Of a DNA stretch of 52,690 bases, positions 19,956 to 29,162 are shown one piece after another. The DNA comes from CAYFUR01 sp964346275 (GTDB taxonomy: Bacteria > Sumerlaeota > Sumerlaeia > SLMS01): assembly GCA_964346275.1 (NCBI GenBank), contig CAYFUR010000012.1:1-52690 (forward strand), written 5' to 3'. Made by a program: the position numbers and the translations under genes. Positions within the stretch are counted from its first letter, which is position 1. Every line of letters begins with the position of its first letter. The notes beneath the pieces were generated by a model that was not told where the DNA came from, did no database searches, and worked only from the letters and a program-made list of their open reading frames with translations.

Positions 19956-20033
19956 AGGGATAGCACTTACACAGGAAAAGCCGACGCATGTGGAGCCCTC
20001 TTGTTAATGCTCGACTCTGTTCATATATTATTT

Positions 20034-20061
20034 ATTATTCTGATCACATTTTATTTACCAA
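20034..20061 (-). promoter_or_regulatory. Candidate sigma70 promoter for the hybrid kinase
   Basis: In a strikingly AT-rich stretch on the minus strand, TTGGTA (-35) and AATAAT (-10, five of six) are 16 bases apart, about 80 bases before the kinase start. Confidence 0.35.
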
Positions 20062-20137
20062 TCGTAAATATCAGACTGAGAGAAATGGAACAAGCGAAAG
20101 AAGATAAAAAAAGCTCGAGGGGTTTCAGAAGATCCTT

Positions 20138-21538
20138 TTACGATCTGGCGCCCATGATAGCGCTCAGTTCGCGAATGAGGCGGCCGGCGTTGGCGAGTTT
20201 GCTGTTGGTCTCGTTGAGATCGTCGCTGGTTTTGTCGAGGCGTTTTGCGAGGGTTCGGGCCAGGGCGAGGGCCATCTCGGGCCGGCGCGAGAAGAACTCG
20301 GTGAAATCGGATTCGGTAATGCGAAGCAGGATCACATCGTCCCGGGCCACGACGGTGGCCGAGCGGGGCACATCGTTGAGGGGAGACATTTCGCCAATGA
20401 AGCTTCCTGGCTCTTCGAGTTCGGCGATGCGGCGGCCGGACTTGATGATCTCGACAGCGCCGGACATGAGGACGTAGCATTCCCGGCTGTTGTCGTCTTC
20501 GTAGAAGAGCACTTCTCCAGGCCGGAGAAAAATGGGAACGGTTTCAAGTTGCTCGTCGCCGGTCATTGTGTCCAAAACAAAATTTCCAACAGGAACCTGG
20601 CTTTTCGAAACGGGGCGCAGGGGAGCGAGGGCGTTTTTTGCCTCGGGGATGATGTCGCTGGTGGTGAGTTCGCCACGTTCCAGCTGGCCCAGGAGAGTGA
20701 GAGCCTTCTCGGGCGTTTCCGGGCGGTCCATGCGGTCTCGTGCGCTCAGCTTGCGAATCAGGTACGCCAGAGGCGGGCTGATATTCTGGTCGATGGTGCG
20801 GGCATCGGGGAGATCGTCGGTGATCTTGCGCGTGAGCAGGAGGGAGGTGTTCAGTTCGGTAAAGGGCGGACGGCCGGTGGCGAGGTGAAACAGGGTGACG
20901 CCGAGAGAGTAGAGGTCTGTTTGAACGGTCAGCACGGTTTCGCCGGCGGCTTGCTCGGGGCTGACGTAGATCGGCGTGCCGACAATGGCGCCGGTGGTGG
21001 TCATGCCCGCGTCATCTTTGAACTTGGCCAGGCCGTAGTCCATCACCTTGATCGTGTCATCGTTGGTCCAAAGGAGGTTCGCCGGCTTGATATCGCGGTG
21101 GAGAATGCCCAGTTCTTGTCCGGCGCACAGGGCTTCCAATACGGTGCGGGCGACGTGATAGACTTCCTTTTCCTTGAGTTGGCCTTTGCGCTGAAGACGA
21201 TCCATGAGCGTCTCGCCCTGGAGGAATTCCATGACGAGGAATGGGCGCCCTTCGACGACGCCGTGGCGGTAGCCGCGCACGATGTTCGGATGGTCGAGCT
21301 GGATCAGGACGCTGACTTCGCGGTCCCATCGTTTGCGCGGCGCCTCCTGCATGACAAGGAAGGGGGAGAGGATTTTGACCGCGTATTTCTTTTTCGGGTC
21401 TTGTTCGTCGTGGGCGAGAAAGACCGAGGACGTGGCGCCCGATCCGATCTGGCGATCGAGGCGAATGCCCGAGATCATGTCGGCTTTGAGATAGGAAGGC
21501 GTCGCCGCCTGGTCCAGTGCGGCCGTGGTATCGAGCAT
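20138..21538 (-). CDS. Serine/threonine protein kinase fused to a cyclic-nucleotide-binding domain
   Basis: 466 residues, no membrane span, so cytoplasmic. The Hanks-type kinase domain (about 24-290) has the glycine loop IGSGATSSVF, Lys55 in YAVKI, catalytic HRD at 147-149 (LHRDIKPANLL), and GTPIYVSPEQAAGE. The magnesium-binding motif is DYG (167-169) rather than the usual DFG; the Asp is kept, so activity is expected. After a linker comes a cNMP-binding domain (about 325-440) with RPGEVLFYEDD, GSFIGEMSPLNDVPRSATV and a C-terminal helical segment. The domain order suggests a kinase whose activity or location responds to cAMP/cGMP. The Arg within PRSATV matches the phosphate-binding position. 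Upstream is a divergent MFS gene. The partner substrate is unknown. Confidence 0.92.
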   Translation of the reverse strand: MLDTTAALDQAATPSYLKADMISGIRLDRQIGSGATSSVFLAHDEQDPKKKYAVKILSPFLVMQEAPRKRWDREVSVLIQLDHPNIVRGYRHGVVEGRPFLVMEFLQGETLMDRLQRKGQLKEKEVYHVARTVLEALCAGQELGILHRDIKPANLLWTNDDTIKVMDYGLAKFKDDAGMTTTGAIVGTPIYVSPEQAAGETVLTVQTDLYSLGVTLFHLATGRPPFTELNTSLLLTRKITDDLPDARTIDQNISPPLAYLIRKLSARDRMDRPETPEKALTLLGQLERGELTTSDIIPEAKNALAPLRPVSKSQVPVGNFVLDTMTGDEQLETVPIFLRPGEVLFYEDDNSRECYVLMSGAVEIIKSGRRIAELEEPGSFIGEMSPLNDVPRSATVVARDDVILLRITESDFTEFFSRRPEMALALARTLAKRLDKTSDDLNETNSKLANAGRLIRELSAIMGARS

Positions 21539-21667
21539 CCGGAGTTTCTCCGCTGGTTGGCTTGCCTCACAGATTAGCGGTCAAGAGTGCGGGCCACGTC
21601 AAGAAGTAGGGCGCCGGGTTTTTTCCACTGGCAGCGTGCCCGGGGAGAAAGCCATGCTCTGCGGCCC

Positions 21668-22909
21668 ATGTCGCTTCACGAAAAAACATACCGCCATCAC
21701 GTGAAATACATGGCCCTGCGCGGGCCGGCGATCGCGCTGTCCATGCAATTCGCATCGTTCATCGCGGTGAAATCGCTGGGCGCGCCGGAGGAACAGGCGA
21801 TCCTGATCATGCTGGCGATGCCCATGGGCAATCTGCTGGCCTTTCTTTATCCCAAGCTGCTGGGCCGGCGGGCGCGTGTGCCTTTTGCTTTCTGGCCCGA
21901 TTTCGTGGGATTTCTGATTCTGCTGCCCATGGTATTCGTCACCCGCCCCGAGGTCTTTATCGGGATGATCTTCGCTACGGTACTGTTGCGGGCCTCGACG
22001 ATTGTCGCCCTGAGCGGGATCATGCGGGAGAACTACGCCCCGGCGACGCGGGCGGCCACCATGGGCAAGGTGCAGTCGGCTTCGCTGGGCGTGATGGCGG
22101 GCAGCGGGGTGCTCTTCGGGTGGATTCTCGAGCAGGACCACATGGCCTACCGCTATCTTTTTCCCCTCTGCTCGGTGGCGGGGATGTTCGCTCTCTGGCA
22201 GTTGCGGAAAATCCCCGAGGAGGACCCAGCCGCTCGCCCGACAGGGAGCGCGCCGCGGTTTCGCGATTTCTTTCAAATCCTTCGCAGCAACGGCCACTTT
22301 CGCCGCTATCAGATTTCCTTTTTCGTTTTCGGGTTCGCGGCCTGGATGTTCAACACACTGCTGCCCCTTTATCTGGCCCAGGATCTGAAGGCGGACTATC
22401 GCTCGGGGGCGTTGATCCTGGTGGTGATCAACTTCGGGCTGCCGTTTCTGACCAGTCCCTTCTGGGGGCGGGTGATCGACAGGACGAACCTGCTGCTCAT
22501 GCGGGGAGCTTTCAACCTGGCTTGGTCTTTCGCGCCGCTGCTGGTTTTTCTGACGCATTCGGTGGCGGGTGTGATCGTGGCGCAGCTCATCGCGGGATTC
22601 ATTCTGGGCGGATCGCGGCTGATCTGGAACCTGGGGGTGAATATCTTCGCCAAGCGCGACGAGGTGCCGACGTATATGGGCTTGCACCAGTCACTGACGG
22701 GGATCCGGGGCCTGCTTGCGCCGATCATCGGGCTGCAGCTGGCGGAGTTGTTTGCGGCTCCGGGAGCAGTGCCGAATTACCGGGCCGTGTTTCTCATCTG
22801 TTGGGGCCTGACGATCGTCGCGGGCGGTTTTATGATCTGGGAGGCCTTTTCCATGCAGCGACGCGGCGTGGCGACCACGTTTGCGCAGGCCGAGCGGGAG
22901 GAGGGATAG
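21668..22909 (+). CDS. Major facilitator superfamily transporter
   Basis: 413 residues with about 11-12 membrane spans in two halves joined by a cytoplasmic loop (KIPEEDPAARPTGSAPRFRDFF). The second half opens with FFVFGFAAWMFNTLLPLYLA and contains SPFWGRVIDR, a variant of the MFS loop motif G...DR. Substrate unknown. Start is uncertain: the ATG at 21668 has a weak ribosome site, while the good GGGGAGAA site just upstream serves an ATG at 21654 in another frame that encodes only 16 codons and overlaps this start. Translational coupling is possible. An in-frame GTG at 21587 is the longest alternative. The gene is convergent with adenosine deaminase. Confidence 0.85.
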   Translation: MSLHEKTYRHHVKYMALRGPAIALSMQFASFIAVKSLGAPEEQAILIMLAMPMGNLLAFLYPKLLGRRARVPFAFWPDFVGFLILLPMVFVTRPEVFIGMIFATVLLRASTIVALSGIMRENYAPATRAATMGKVQSASLGVMAGSGVLFGWILEQDHMAYRYLFPLCSVAGMFALWQLRKIPEEDPAARPTGSAPRFRDFFQILRSNGHFRRYQISFFVFGFAAWMFNTLLPLYLAQDLKADYRSGALILVVINFGLPFLTSPFWGRVIDRTNLLLMRGAFNLAWSFAPLLVFLTHSVAGVIVAQLIAGFILGGSRLIWNLGVNIFAKRDEVPTYMGLHQSLTGIRGLLAPIIGLQLAELFAAPGAVPNYRAVFLICWGLTIVAGGFMIWEAFSMQRRGVATTFAQAEREEG

Positions 22910-22961
22910 GTTTGCCGGAGGATGGAGGTTGGGAAGTGGATTCGGGGAATCGGCCAGAACT

Positions 22962-22988
22962 GTCTACACGGCCCGGTGGCCGTATAGA
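22962..22988. other. Hairpin between convergent genes
   Basis: GTCTAcACGGCC pairs with GGCCGTaTAGAC around a four-base loop; one mismatch in the middle. It sits between the ends of the MFS and adenosine deaminase genes. No long T-run follows on either strand, so it is at best a weak bidirectional terminator. Confidence 0.45.
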
Positions 22989-23008
22989 CGATGCAGCTCA
23001 TGGTGGAG

Positions 23009-24160
23009 TCAGCCCTTTTTGCTGGCGGCCGCTTTTTTCTCTTCGTTTTTGTTTTCGCGCGAGCCGGTGAATTGCTCGGTTGGGATGTCGGCAATGGAGT
23101 GTGCGGCGGTTTGATTGTCCGTTTCCCCGCTGTAAGCGTTGAGCTGTTCGATGGCACGGTGGAGGAGTTCCACCTTGTCTTTGTGGTGGAGGAAGGAGGA
23201 CTTCAGGCTGTAGATGATGAGGTCCTTGATGCCTTCCAGTGTGAAGTTGAGTTTTTCGTGGGCGATCAAGAGTTCGTCGGTGACGGTGGTTCCGCTGATG
23301 AGGCGGTTGTCGGTGCAGATGCAGCAGCGCAGTCCGAAGTCGTAATACATGAGCAGCGGGTGGAGGCTGAGGTCTTTGATCGCTCCGGTTTGGAGGTTCG
23401 AGGTGAGGTTGATTTCCAGGGGAATGCGGTGGTCGCAGCAGTAATTGAGGAGATCGCCGTCTTCTTTGAGGCGGACGGCGTGTCCGAGGCGATGGGAGCC
23501 GCAGTCGTGGAGGGCCTGGCTGATGGATTCTGGTCCGTAGGCTTCTCCGGCGTGGATGGTGATGTTGATGTTGTTTTTGAGGATGAGTTCGAAGGCGTCC
23601 TTGTGGCGGCTTGCGGGGTAGTTGGCTTCGGCTCCGGCCAGGTCGAAGCCGACAACGCCGCGGTGCTTGTACATGACGCAGAGTTCGGCGCTCTGGATGG
23701 TGTATTTCGGATCGGAATGCCTCATGCCGCAGATGATGAGCCCCCATTTGACGCCGAAGTCGCGTTCGCCGGCGCGGAGCCCATCAAGCACGGCATCGAC
23801 AATCTGGGTGAGGCGCATGCCGTTGCGCTGGTGGAGGATCGGTGCATAGCGCACTTCGATATAGACCATGTTCTCTTTCGACACATCCTCGATGAGTTCG
23901 TAGGCGGTGCGAAAGAGGGCCTCATAGTCTTGAAGGACGCTGAGGGTGATGTCGAAGGCCTTGAGGTATTCGACCAGGTCGGCGGCTTCTTCCTGGACGA
24001 GAAGCTGGCGCAGCTTGTCGGGCTTGTCATGGGGGAGCCGGACGTCGCGCTCCTTGGCCAGTTCGATGATGGTTTCGACGCGCATGGAGCCGTCGAGGTG
24101 GCAGTGCAGATCCGCTTTGGGGAGTTTGTATAGCAGATCGCGTGTGAGTTTGTCGGTCAT
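23009..24160 (-). CDS. add: Adenosine deaminase family protein
   Basis: Hydrolytic deamination of adenosine (or a related purine nucleoside or base) to inosine in purine salvage; cytoplasmic. 383 residues. Zinc and catalytic residues are in place: His19 and His21 (DLHCHLDGS), His203 and Glu206 (IHAGEAYG), the GSHRLGHAV histidines (223, 227), and Asp284 in ICTDNRLISGT. TDN replaces the TDDP of animal enzymes, a form I recall from actinobacterial adenosine deaminases. The last ~20 residues are Lys/Glu/Ala rich and probably disordered. GGGAGGT lies in front of the ATG. It is the next minus-strand gene after the ABC exporter, 107 bases away. Adenine deaminase or aminofutalosine deaminase activity cannot be excluded. 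Confidence 0.88.
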   Translation of the reverse strand: MTDKLTRDLLYKLPKADLHCHLDGSMRVETIIELAKERDVRLPHDKPDKLRQLLVQEEAADLVEYLKAFDITLSVLQDYEALFRTAYELIEDVSKENMVYIEVRYAPILHQRNGMRLTQIVDAVLDGLRAGERDFGVKWGLIICGMRHSDPKYTIQSAELCVMYKHRGVVGFDLAGAEANYPASRHKDAFELILKNNINITIHAGEAYGPESISQALHDCGSHRLGHAVRLKEDGDLLNYCCDHRIPLEINLTSNLQTGAIKDLSLHPLLMYYDFGLRCCICTDNRLISGTTVTDELLIAHEKLNFTLEGIKDLIIYSLKSSFLHHKDKVELLHRAIEQLNAYSGETDNQTAAHSIADIPTEQFTGSRENKNEEKKAAASKKG

Positions 24161-24267
24161 GTAAGACCTCCCTTATTGAACCCTTCATCGGAACAGAAGG
24201 ATGGAAGGATGTCCAGAGACAATTTGATGGAATTTTAGGGGAATTGGCAGGGGCCGGTGGAAGCCTT

Positions 24268-26289
24268 TTAGTGTGTGGGGGGGTCTGATTGCTCTTCGTC
24301 GGTGCCGATAACGAAGGGGCTTTCCTCGCCGGGCGCGGACGGGCTGGTGTCGGATGCGAGTTCATCGGCCAGGACGAGTTCGTAGTATTTGCCTTTTCCG
24401 GCGAGGAGTTCTTCGTGGGTGCCCGTCTCAACGATGCGGCCGGCATGGAGGACGACGATCTGGTCGGCCTGGCGGACGGTGGAGAGGCGATGGGCAATGA
24501 CGAGGACCGTGCGGTTCTGGATGAGGCGTTCGATGGCGGCCTGTACGATGGCTTCCGATTCGTTATCGAGGGCGCTGGTGGCTTCGTCGAGGATGAGGAT
24601 GGGGGTGTTGGCGAGGAGGGCGCGGGCGATGGCGAGGCGCTGGCGCTGGCCGCCGGAGAGCTGGCCGCCGCGTTCGCCGATCATGGTATCATAGCCGCGG
24701 GGAAGCTGCTCGATGAATTCGTGGGCATAGGCTGCGCGGGCGGCTTGTTCAGTTTCCTCGCGGGTGGCGCCGGGCCGTGCATAGCGGATATTATTGAGAA
24801 TCGTGTCGTTGAAGAGGATGGTTTCCTGGGACACGACGGCCATGAGATCGCGCAGGGAATGGAGTGTGACGTCGCGGATATCGATTCCATCGATTTTGAT
24901 GCTGCCATCCTGGATATCGAAAAAGCGGGGGAGAAGGCGGGCGACGGTGGATTTGCCGGCGCCGGTGCGACCGACCAGGGCAACGCGCTTGCCCTTGGGG
25001 ATTTCGAGAGAGAAATCGATGAGGGCGGGGGCGTTCTCGGTGTTGTAGGCGAAGAGGACGTTCTGGAACTCGATCCTGTCGCGGAATTCCTGGAGTTCGA
25101 TGGCGTCGGGCTTCTCCGCGATGGTGGGTTTGAGGTCGATGATGTCGAAGATGCGCTCGGCGCTGGCGAGGGATTTCTGCATCTTAATGAAGGTGTTGGA
25201 AACGCGTTTGAGCGGGGGATAGAAGCGCGTGAGGATAAAGAGGTAAGCAATGAACTCCGCGGGGTTCATATCGGCGTTGTCGCTTTTGAGGATGAGGTAG
25301 GCGCCGACGCAGAGCACGCCCGCGATGGCGATGGAAGCGGTGACTTCAACGAAGGGTTCGCTGTAGAGGCGGTATTTTTCGCGGCGAATCTGGCGCTGGG
25401 CGATTTCGCGGCTCAATTTGCGGAATCGCTTCATCTCGCCTTGTTCGCGGTTGAAGGCCTTCACGATCATAAGGCCCTGGATGATTTCCTGTGTGTAGCT
25501 GAGGAGCTTGGCGTCCTCTTCCTCGTCCCGCTTGCCCATAGTGCGGAGCTTCTTACCGAGGAGGCTGATGGGGAGCACAACGGCGGGAACACCAACGATG
25601 GCGATCAGTGTCATCTGCCAGTTGAGGACCATCATGACGACAAAGAGGAAGATCACCGTGAAGGGCTGGAGCACGATGTTGCTGATCATGTTGGTGAAAA
25701 CGACGCGCACGGCGCGCATGTCGTTGTTCATGCGGGCGATGAGGTCGCCGCTGGTGATTTTCTGGAACTCAGGAAGCTCCATGAGAAGGCATTTTCGATA
25801 GAGATCGTTTCGCAGCCGGAGGGTGGAGAGATAGAAGCATTTCTGGAGGATATACTTGGAAACGAAGGTCAGGAGGCTTTTCAACAGCTGTGCGCAGACG
25901 AGGGCAATCGCGAGGATATAGATCGCCTTTTCCATGCGATCCATGACCCACACGTTCCACTTATAGCGGATGATGCTCTTCTGTGTTTCGAGCCAGGGAT
26001 CGATGCGGGCGAACACGTTGGGGGCCTGGGCGAGTTCGAGCTGGTGCTCGTCGATGTTTTCCTGGATTTCCTCGAGCTTGTCCTCGGAGCGCTCCTCGAA
26101 AAGGATTTCGAGGACGGGAATCAGGGCGACGAGGTTGATGGCGGTCAGGATTCCGGCGAAAACTCCGATAAAGACAGCGACACCGATCTGGCCACGAAAA
26201 GGCCGGGCGTAGGCGAGTACGCGCCCGATGATGCGGAGGTCATCGAGTTTGAAGCCTTTCGTTTTCTTTTTGCGTCTGGTGTTGGCCAA
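24268..26289 (-). CDS. MsbA-type ABC exporter (fused permease and ATPase)
   Basis: Half-size exporter acting as a homodimer in the inner membrane; the family flips lipid A-core, lipids, peptides or drugs. About 673 residues from a TTG at 26289. The open frame reaches another TTG at 26379, and neither has a strong ribosome site, so the start is uncertain. Six spans occupy roughly the first 350 residues. There is an unusual charged insert after the first span (EERSEDKLEEIQENIDEHQ), predicted periplasmic and longer than in typical MsbA. The ATPase domain has Walker A GRTGAGKST, signature LSGGQRQRLAIARALL, Walker B ILILDEATSALD and the H-loop IAHRLSTV. A terminator-like hairpin separates it from the SPFH gene. 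Substrate is not shown by context. Confidence 0.9.
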   Translation of the reverse strand: MANTRRKKKTKGFKLDDLRIIGRVLAYARPFRGQIGVAVFIGVFAGILTAINLVALIPVLEILFEERSEDKLEEIQENIDEHQLELAQAPNVFARIDPWLETQKSIIRYKWNVWVMDRMEKAIYILAIALVCAQLLKSLLTFVSKYILQKCFYLSTLRLRNDLYRKCLLMELPEFQKITSGDLIARMNNDMRAVRVVFTNMISNIVLQPFTVIFLFVVMMVLNWQMTLIAIVGVPAVVLPISLLGKKLRTMGKRDEEEDAKLLSYTQEIIQGLMIVKAFNREQGEMKRFRKLSREIAQRQIRREKYRLYSEPFVEVTASIAIAGVLCVGAYLILKSDNADMNPAEFIAYLFILTRFYPPLKRVSNTFIKMQKSLASAERIFDIIDLKPTIAEKPDAIELQEFRDRIEFQNVLFAYNTENAPALIDFSLEIPKGKRVALVGRTGAGKSTVARLLPRFFDIQDGSIKIDGIDIRDVTLHSLRDLMAVVSQETILFNDTILNNIRYARPGATREETEQAARAAYAHEFIEQLPRGYDTMIGERGGQLSGGQRQRLAIARALLANTPILILDEATSALDNESEAIVQAAIERLIQNRTVLVIAHRLSTVRQADQIVVLHAGRIVETGTHEELLAGKGKYYELVLADELASDTSPSAPGEESPFVIGTDEEQSDPPTH

Positions 26290-26401
26290 GTCGGTGGTCC
26301 GTATTCCCTTGCGCAGACTGAGAAAATTCCCGTGCCGGAAGGCGCGACAGCATAGCCGGGGGCGCGGGAAAGGCGTCAAGCCGGGTCATGGAAATTATCT
26401 G

Positions 26402-26436
26402 AAAAGGGGGCGGGCCGGGAGTGGAAGTCCCGGCCC
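26402..26436 (-). terminator. Probable terminator after the SPFH gene
   Basis: On the minus strand GGGCCGGGA and TCCCGGCCC form a nine-pair stem with a seven-base loop, followed by a C-rich run ending in TTTTC. It lies between the SPFH gene and the ABC exporter. The T-run is short and delayed, so termination may be partial. Confidence 0.6.
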
Positions 26437-26472
26437 AAAGGAGAAATCAAAGGGTTGCCACTGATTGAGTTT

Positions 26473-27510
26473 CTACTGATTGGGTGGCTGAGGGGGACGG
26501 TAGCGGGGTGGCGGCTCAGGGGGGCGATCGTTGATTCCGCGTTCCTGGATCGGCGGGGTACGAAGGCCGTGGTCCTTCAGTTCATCCTGGGAGCTTGTGC
26601 GGGTTGACTGGGATTTCTTGTGCTTGCGTTCTTCGGAGTCGGCATGGGCGGTGGCCATGCGATGTTCGTCGGAGACGACGTTGCCGGTCATGATGGACTG
26701 GCGGACCTGGTCGCTGAGGTCGGAGAGGGTTCCCGGCGTGTGCGGCATCAGGATGGTGGTTGCGCGGCTGGCCACACCAATGTCCTTGAGGGTGTCAAAG
26801 TACTGGGTCATGAGGACGAGCTGCATGACATCGTTGCTGGTGGCTCCGGGCACGCCTTTCTGGAATTCCTCGACGCTTTCCCGGAGCCCGTCGACGATGG
26901 CCTTGCGCTGCCCGGCGATGCCCTTGCCCTGGAGGATCTTGGATTCCGCTTCGCCCTGGGCCTGTTTGACTTTGAGGATGCGCTCCGCCTCGCCCCGTTC
27001 TTCCGCGGCCTTGCGCAGGCGCTGGGCCGCATTGATCTCGTTCATCGCCGTTTTGACCTTCGGGTCGGGGTCGATGTCGTTCACCAGCGAGCGGACAATC
27101 CCATAGCCGTATTGCGTCATCGTTTCCTCCAGGCCGCCCTTGACGGCATCGGCGATGGTTTCTTTTTCCTCGAAGACCTCGTCGAGCTTCATGCGGGGGA
27201 CGGTGGAGCGCACTTCGTCGAAGACGTAGGATTCGATTTGAAGATGAGGATTCGAGAGGCGGTAGAAGGCTTCCCGGACGCGGTCGGGCATGACGAAGTA
27301 CTGAACGGCGATGAGGAGGCGCACGAAGACGTCGTCATTGGTCTTCGTTTCGACGCTGACCTGAAGCTCCTGGATCCGCAGTGAGAGGCGTCCGGCGACG
27401 CGTTCCCATGGCATCTTGAAATGCAGGCCGGAGCTGCAGATGCGGTTGAAGCGGCCAAAGCTCTCGACCAGTGCGGCTGTTTGCTCTCGCACGATAAAGA
27501 AGAAGATCAT
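26473..27510 (-). CDS. SPFH/Band 7 protein resembling plant hypersensitive-induced-response (HIR) proteins
   Basis: 345 residues. A short hydrophobic start (MIFFFIVRE) may insert in the membrane. The Band 7 domain shows features I recall from HIR proteins: AGRLSLRIQELQVSVETKT, FYRLSNPHLQIESYVFDEVR, KLDEVFEEKE, AMNEINAAQRLRKAAEERGE, QGEAESKILQGKGIAGQR and VLMTQYFDTLKDIG. SPFH proteins form large membrane-bound rings that organise lipid domains or hold proteases. The C-terminal ~75 residues are low-complexity and Pro/Arg-rich. It starts 104 bases after mlaE on the same strand with GAGGAGG before the ATG, suggesting a joint role at the membrane (inference). HflC/HflK are less similar. Confidence 0.9.
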   Translation of the reverse strand: MIFFFIVREQTAALVESFGRFNRICSSGLHFKMPWERVAGRLSLRIQELQVSVETKTNDDVFVRLLIAVQYFVMPDRVREAFYRLSNPHLQIESYVFDEVRSTVPRMKLDEVFEEKETIADAVKGGLEETMTQYGYGIVRSLVNDIDPDPKVKTAMNEINAAQRLRKAAEERGEAERILKVKQAQGEAESKILQGKGIAGQRKAIVDGLRESVEEFQKGVPGATSNDVMQLVLMTQYFDTLKDIGVASRATTILMPHTPGTLSDLSDQVRQSIMTGNVVSDEHRMATAHADSEERKHKKSQSTRTSSQDELKDHGLRTPPIQERGINDRPPEPPPRYRPPQPPNQ

Positions 27511-27614
27511 CCGAGTGCCCTCCTCGGTGGAATGGTTGTTTCCTGGTTTCTATCTAACGTCTTTACGAGGGGGCTGCAAATGGATTCGAAAGAATCTGCG
27601 TCGGGCGGGGCCGT

Positions 27615-28430
27615 TTACAGTCCGGTAAACCAGAGGATGATACTGGTGAGAAAATAGTCGAAAATGAGGATCAGAACGAGGGTAGTGACGACGCTGTTGG
27701 TGGTGGCTTTGCCGACGCCGGCGGCGCTGCCCGAAGTGGAAAAGCCGTAGTAACAGCCCGTAAGAGCGATGATCAGCCCGAAAAAGACGGTTTTCGCCAG
27801 GCCGCCATAGACATCGGAGAGGGCGGCGAATTTCAGCGTTGTATGGTAATAAGCGTGAGGATCGATGTTGAGCGAAGAGTTGCCCACGACCATGCCGCCC
27901 AGATAGCCGGTCACAAGGCAGACGCCGCAGATCAAGGGAAGCATGAATGTCATGGCGATGACGCGGGGGACGGCGAGGTATTTGAGCGGGTCGACGTTGA
28001 GGATATCCATGGCGTCGATCTGCTCGGTGACGCGCATGGTTCCAACTTCTGCGGTAATCGAGGCGGCGACGCGGGCGCCGACAACGATGGCGATGAAGGC
28101 GGGGACCATTTCCCGCGCGTTGGCGATGAAAGAAATGCCAGGGACGTAGGTTTTGGACCCAAACTTAGAGAGCTGGACACCGGTTTGGAGAACCATGACC
28201 ATGCCGACAAAGACGCTGGTGAGCGCGGCAATGGGGAAGGACTTGATGCCGATGGAATTGCATTGCTCGAGGATGAGCTTGAGACGCCACGGCGGGGTCA
28301 GGATCCGGCGGAACACACTGCCCATGAACGTGGCATAGCGGCCATTGAAGGCGAGAAATTCCAACACCATACGGCCGACCGTAGCGACCATGTTGGGAGC
28401 CAGATTTCCTAACTGCGCAGTTTTTTTCAT
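27615..28430 (-). CDS. mlaE: MlaE-family ABC transporter permease
   Basis: Inner-membrane permease of the phospholipid-transport (Mla/MCE) systems. 271 residues, the family length. The conserved core GARVAASITAEVGTMRVTEQIDAMDILNVDPLKYLAVPRVIA is clear, as are about five spans and the terminal glycine-rich segment GCYYGFSTSGSAAGVGKATTNSVV (family: GG...GV...T...VV). Functional complexes need an ATPase (MlaF) and an MCE protein (MlaD); neither is next to it. The following gene is an SPFH protein. The partner genes may be elsewhere on the chromosome. Divergent from the gap-broken prepilin gene. Confidence 0.93.
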   Translation of the reverse strand: MKKTAQLGNLAPNMVATVGRMVLEFLAFNGRYATFMGSVFRRILTPPWRLKLILEQCNSIGIKSFPIAALTSVFVGMVMVLQTGVQLSKFGSKTYVPGISFIANAREMVPAFIAIVVGARVAASITAEVGTMRVTEQIDAMDILNVDPLKYLAVPRVIAMTFMLPLICGVCLVTGYLGGMVVGNSSLNIDPHAYYHTTLKFAALSDVYGGLAKTVFFGLIIALTGCYYGFSTSGSAAGVGKATTNSVVTTLVLILIFDYFLTSIILWFTGL

Positions 28431-28471
28431 TCCGTGTGTTCCCCGGCCATTATTCTTTCCTTAGGAAACAA

Positions 28472-28499
28472 TTGACAGCCTCTTCCAGGCAACCATGAT
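28472..28499 (+). promoter_or_regulatory. Candidate sigma70 promoter in the mlaE/prepilin gap
   Basis: A perfect TTGACA is followed after 16 bases by CATGAT (four of six matches to the -10 box). Transcription would begin at about 28506, so the prepilin ATG at 28553 would be a more natural start than the one at 28508. Confidence 0.4.
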
Positions 28500-28507
28500 T
28501 TCACTGT

Positions 28508-29057
28508 ATGACTGCAGTGGGGCAGAAGAAGATTCTTTCAATCCGAGCGCTGATGCAGAGAAACAAGGCAATCCTGGCCAAAAGGACCGGAAAGAGATCG
28601 AAGGGGATGACCCTTTTCGAACTGGCGGTGGTCGTTCTGATCTCCGTTGTTCTGATCGGTTTGGCGNNNNNNNNNNNNNNNNNNNNNNNNNNNNNNNNNN
28701 NNNNNNNNNNNNNNNNNNNNNNNNNNNNNNNNNNNNNNNNNNNNNNNNNNNNNNNNNNNNNNNNNNTCGAATGAAGTGGCAGCGGTTCTGATCAGCCCCG
28801 GTCCCGATGGGGATTTTGATCTGCCGCCAGAGCTTTGGCGCTTTGCCGCCCGCAAAGGGGTGAATTCGGACCTGATTCCCTGGAAGCCTTCCCGCCTCAA
28901 TGAAATGACGGGGATGGCCTGGAATGCGAAAGCGGCGCCTCCTACCTATGCGATGGATAAATCGGACGAGGCCATCCTTTCCACGTATTTCCGGCTTGGC
29001 CAGTACGATCCCGAAAAGGGTGAAGACGGCGATATCATCACCATGATCCGCTATTAG
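28508..29057 (+). CDS. Prepilin-like protein interrupted by an assembly gap
   Basis: Before the gap the frame gives a basic leader and a prepilin cleavage site, SKG|MTLFELAVVVLISVVL, with Glu at position 5 of the mature part and a hydrophobic helix, the standard type IV prepilin/pseudopilin N-terminus. After the gap an open frame continues with SNEVAAVLISPGPDGDFDLP and ends at 29057 (ITMIRY). The two parts are in different frames across the 90 Ns; they join in frame only if the true gap length is one more than a multiple of three, so the N count is a placeholder. Likely one gene. Start is 28508 or 28553; neither has a strong ribosome site. Confidence 0.7.
28677..28766. other. Assembly gap (90 Ns)
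   Basis: A run of unknown bases inside the prepilin gene. Its real length is unknown. Confidence 0.99.
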
Positions 29058-29162
29058 ATCCAGGCCGCTGCCGCGGGCTGAACCGGGCCACCTTCCTCTT
29101 CCATTGCCAACGATCCACAAGAGGTAATAAAAAAGAGTAAAATTCCCTTCGAGACCGAGGGC

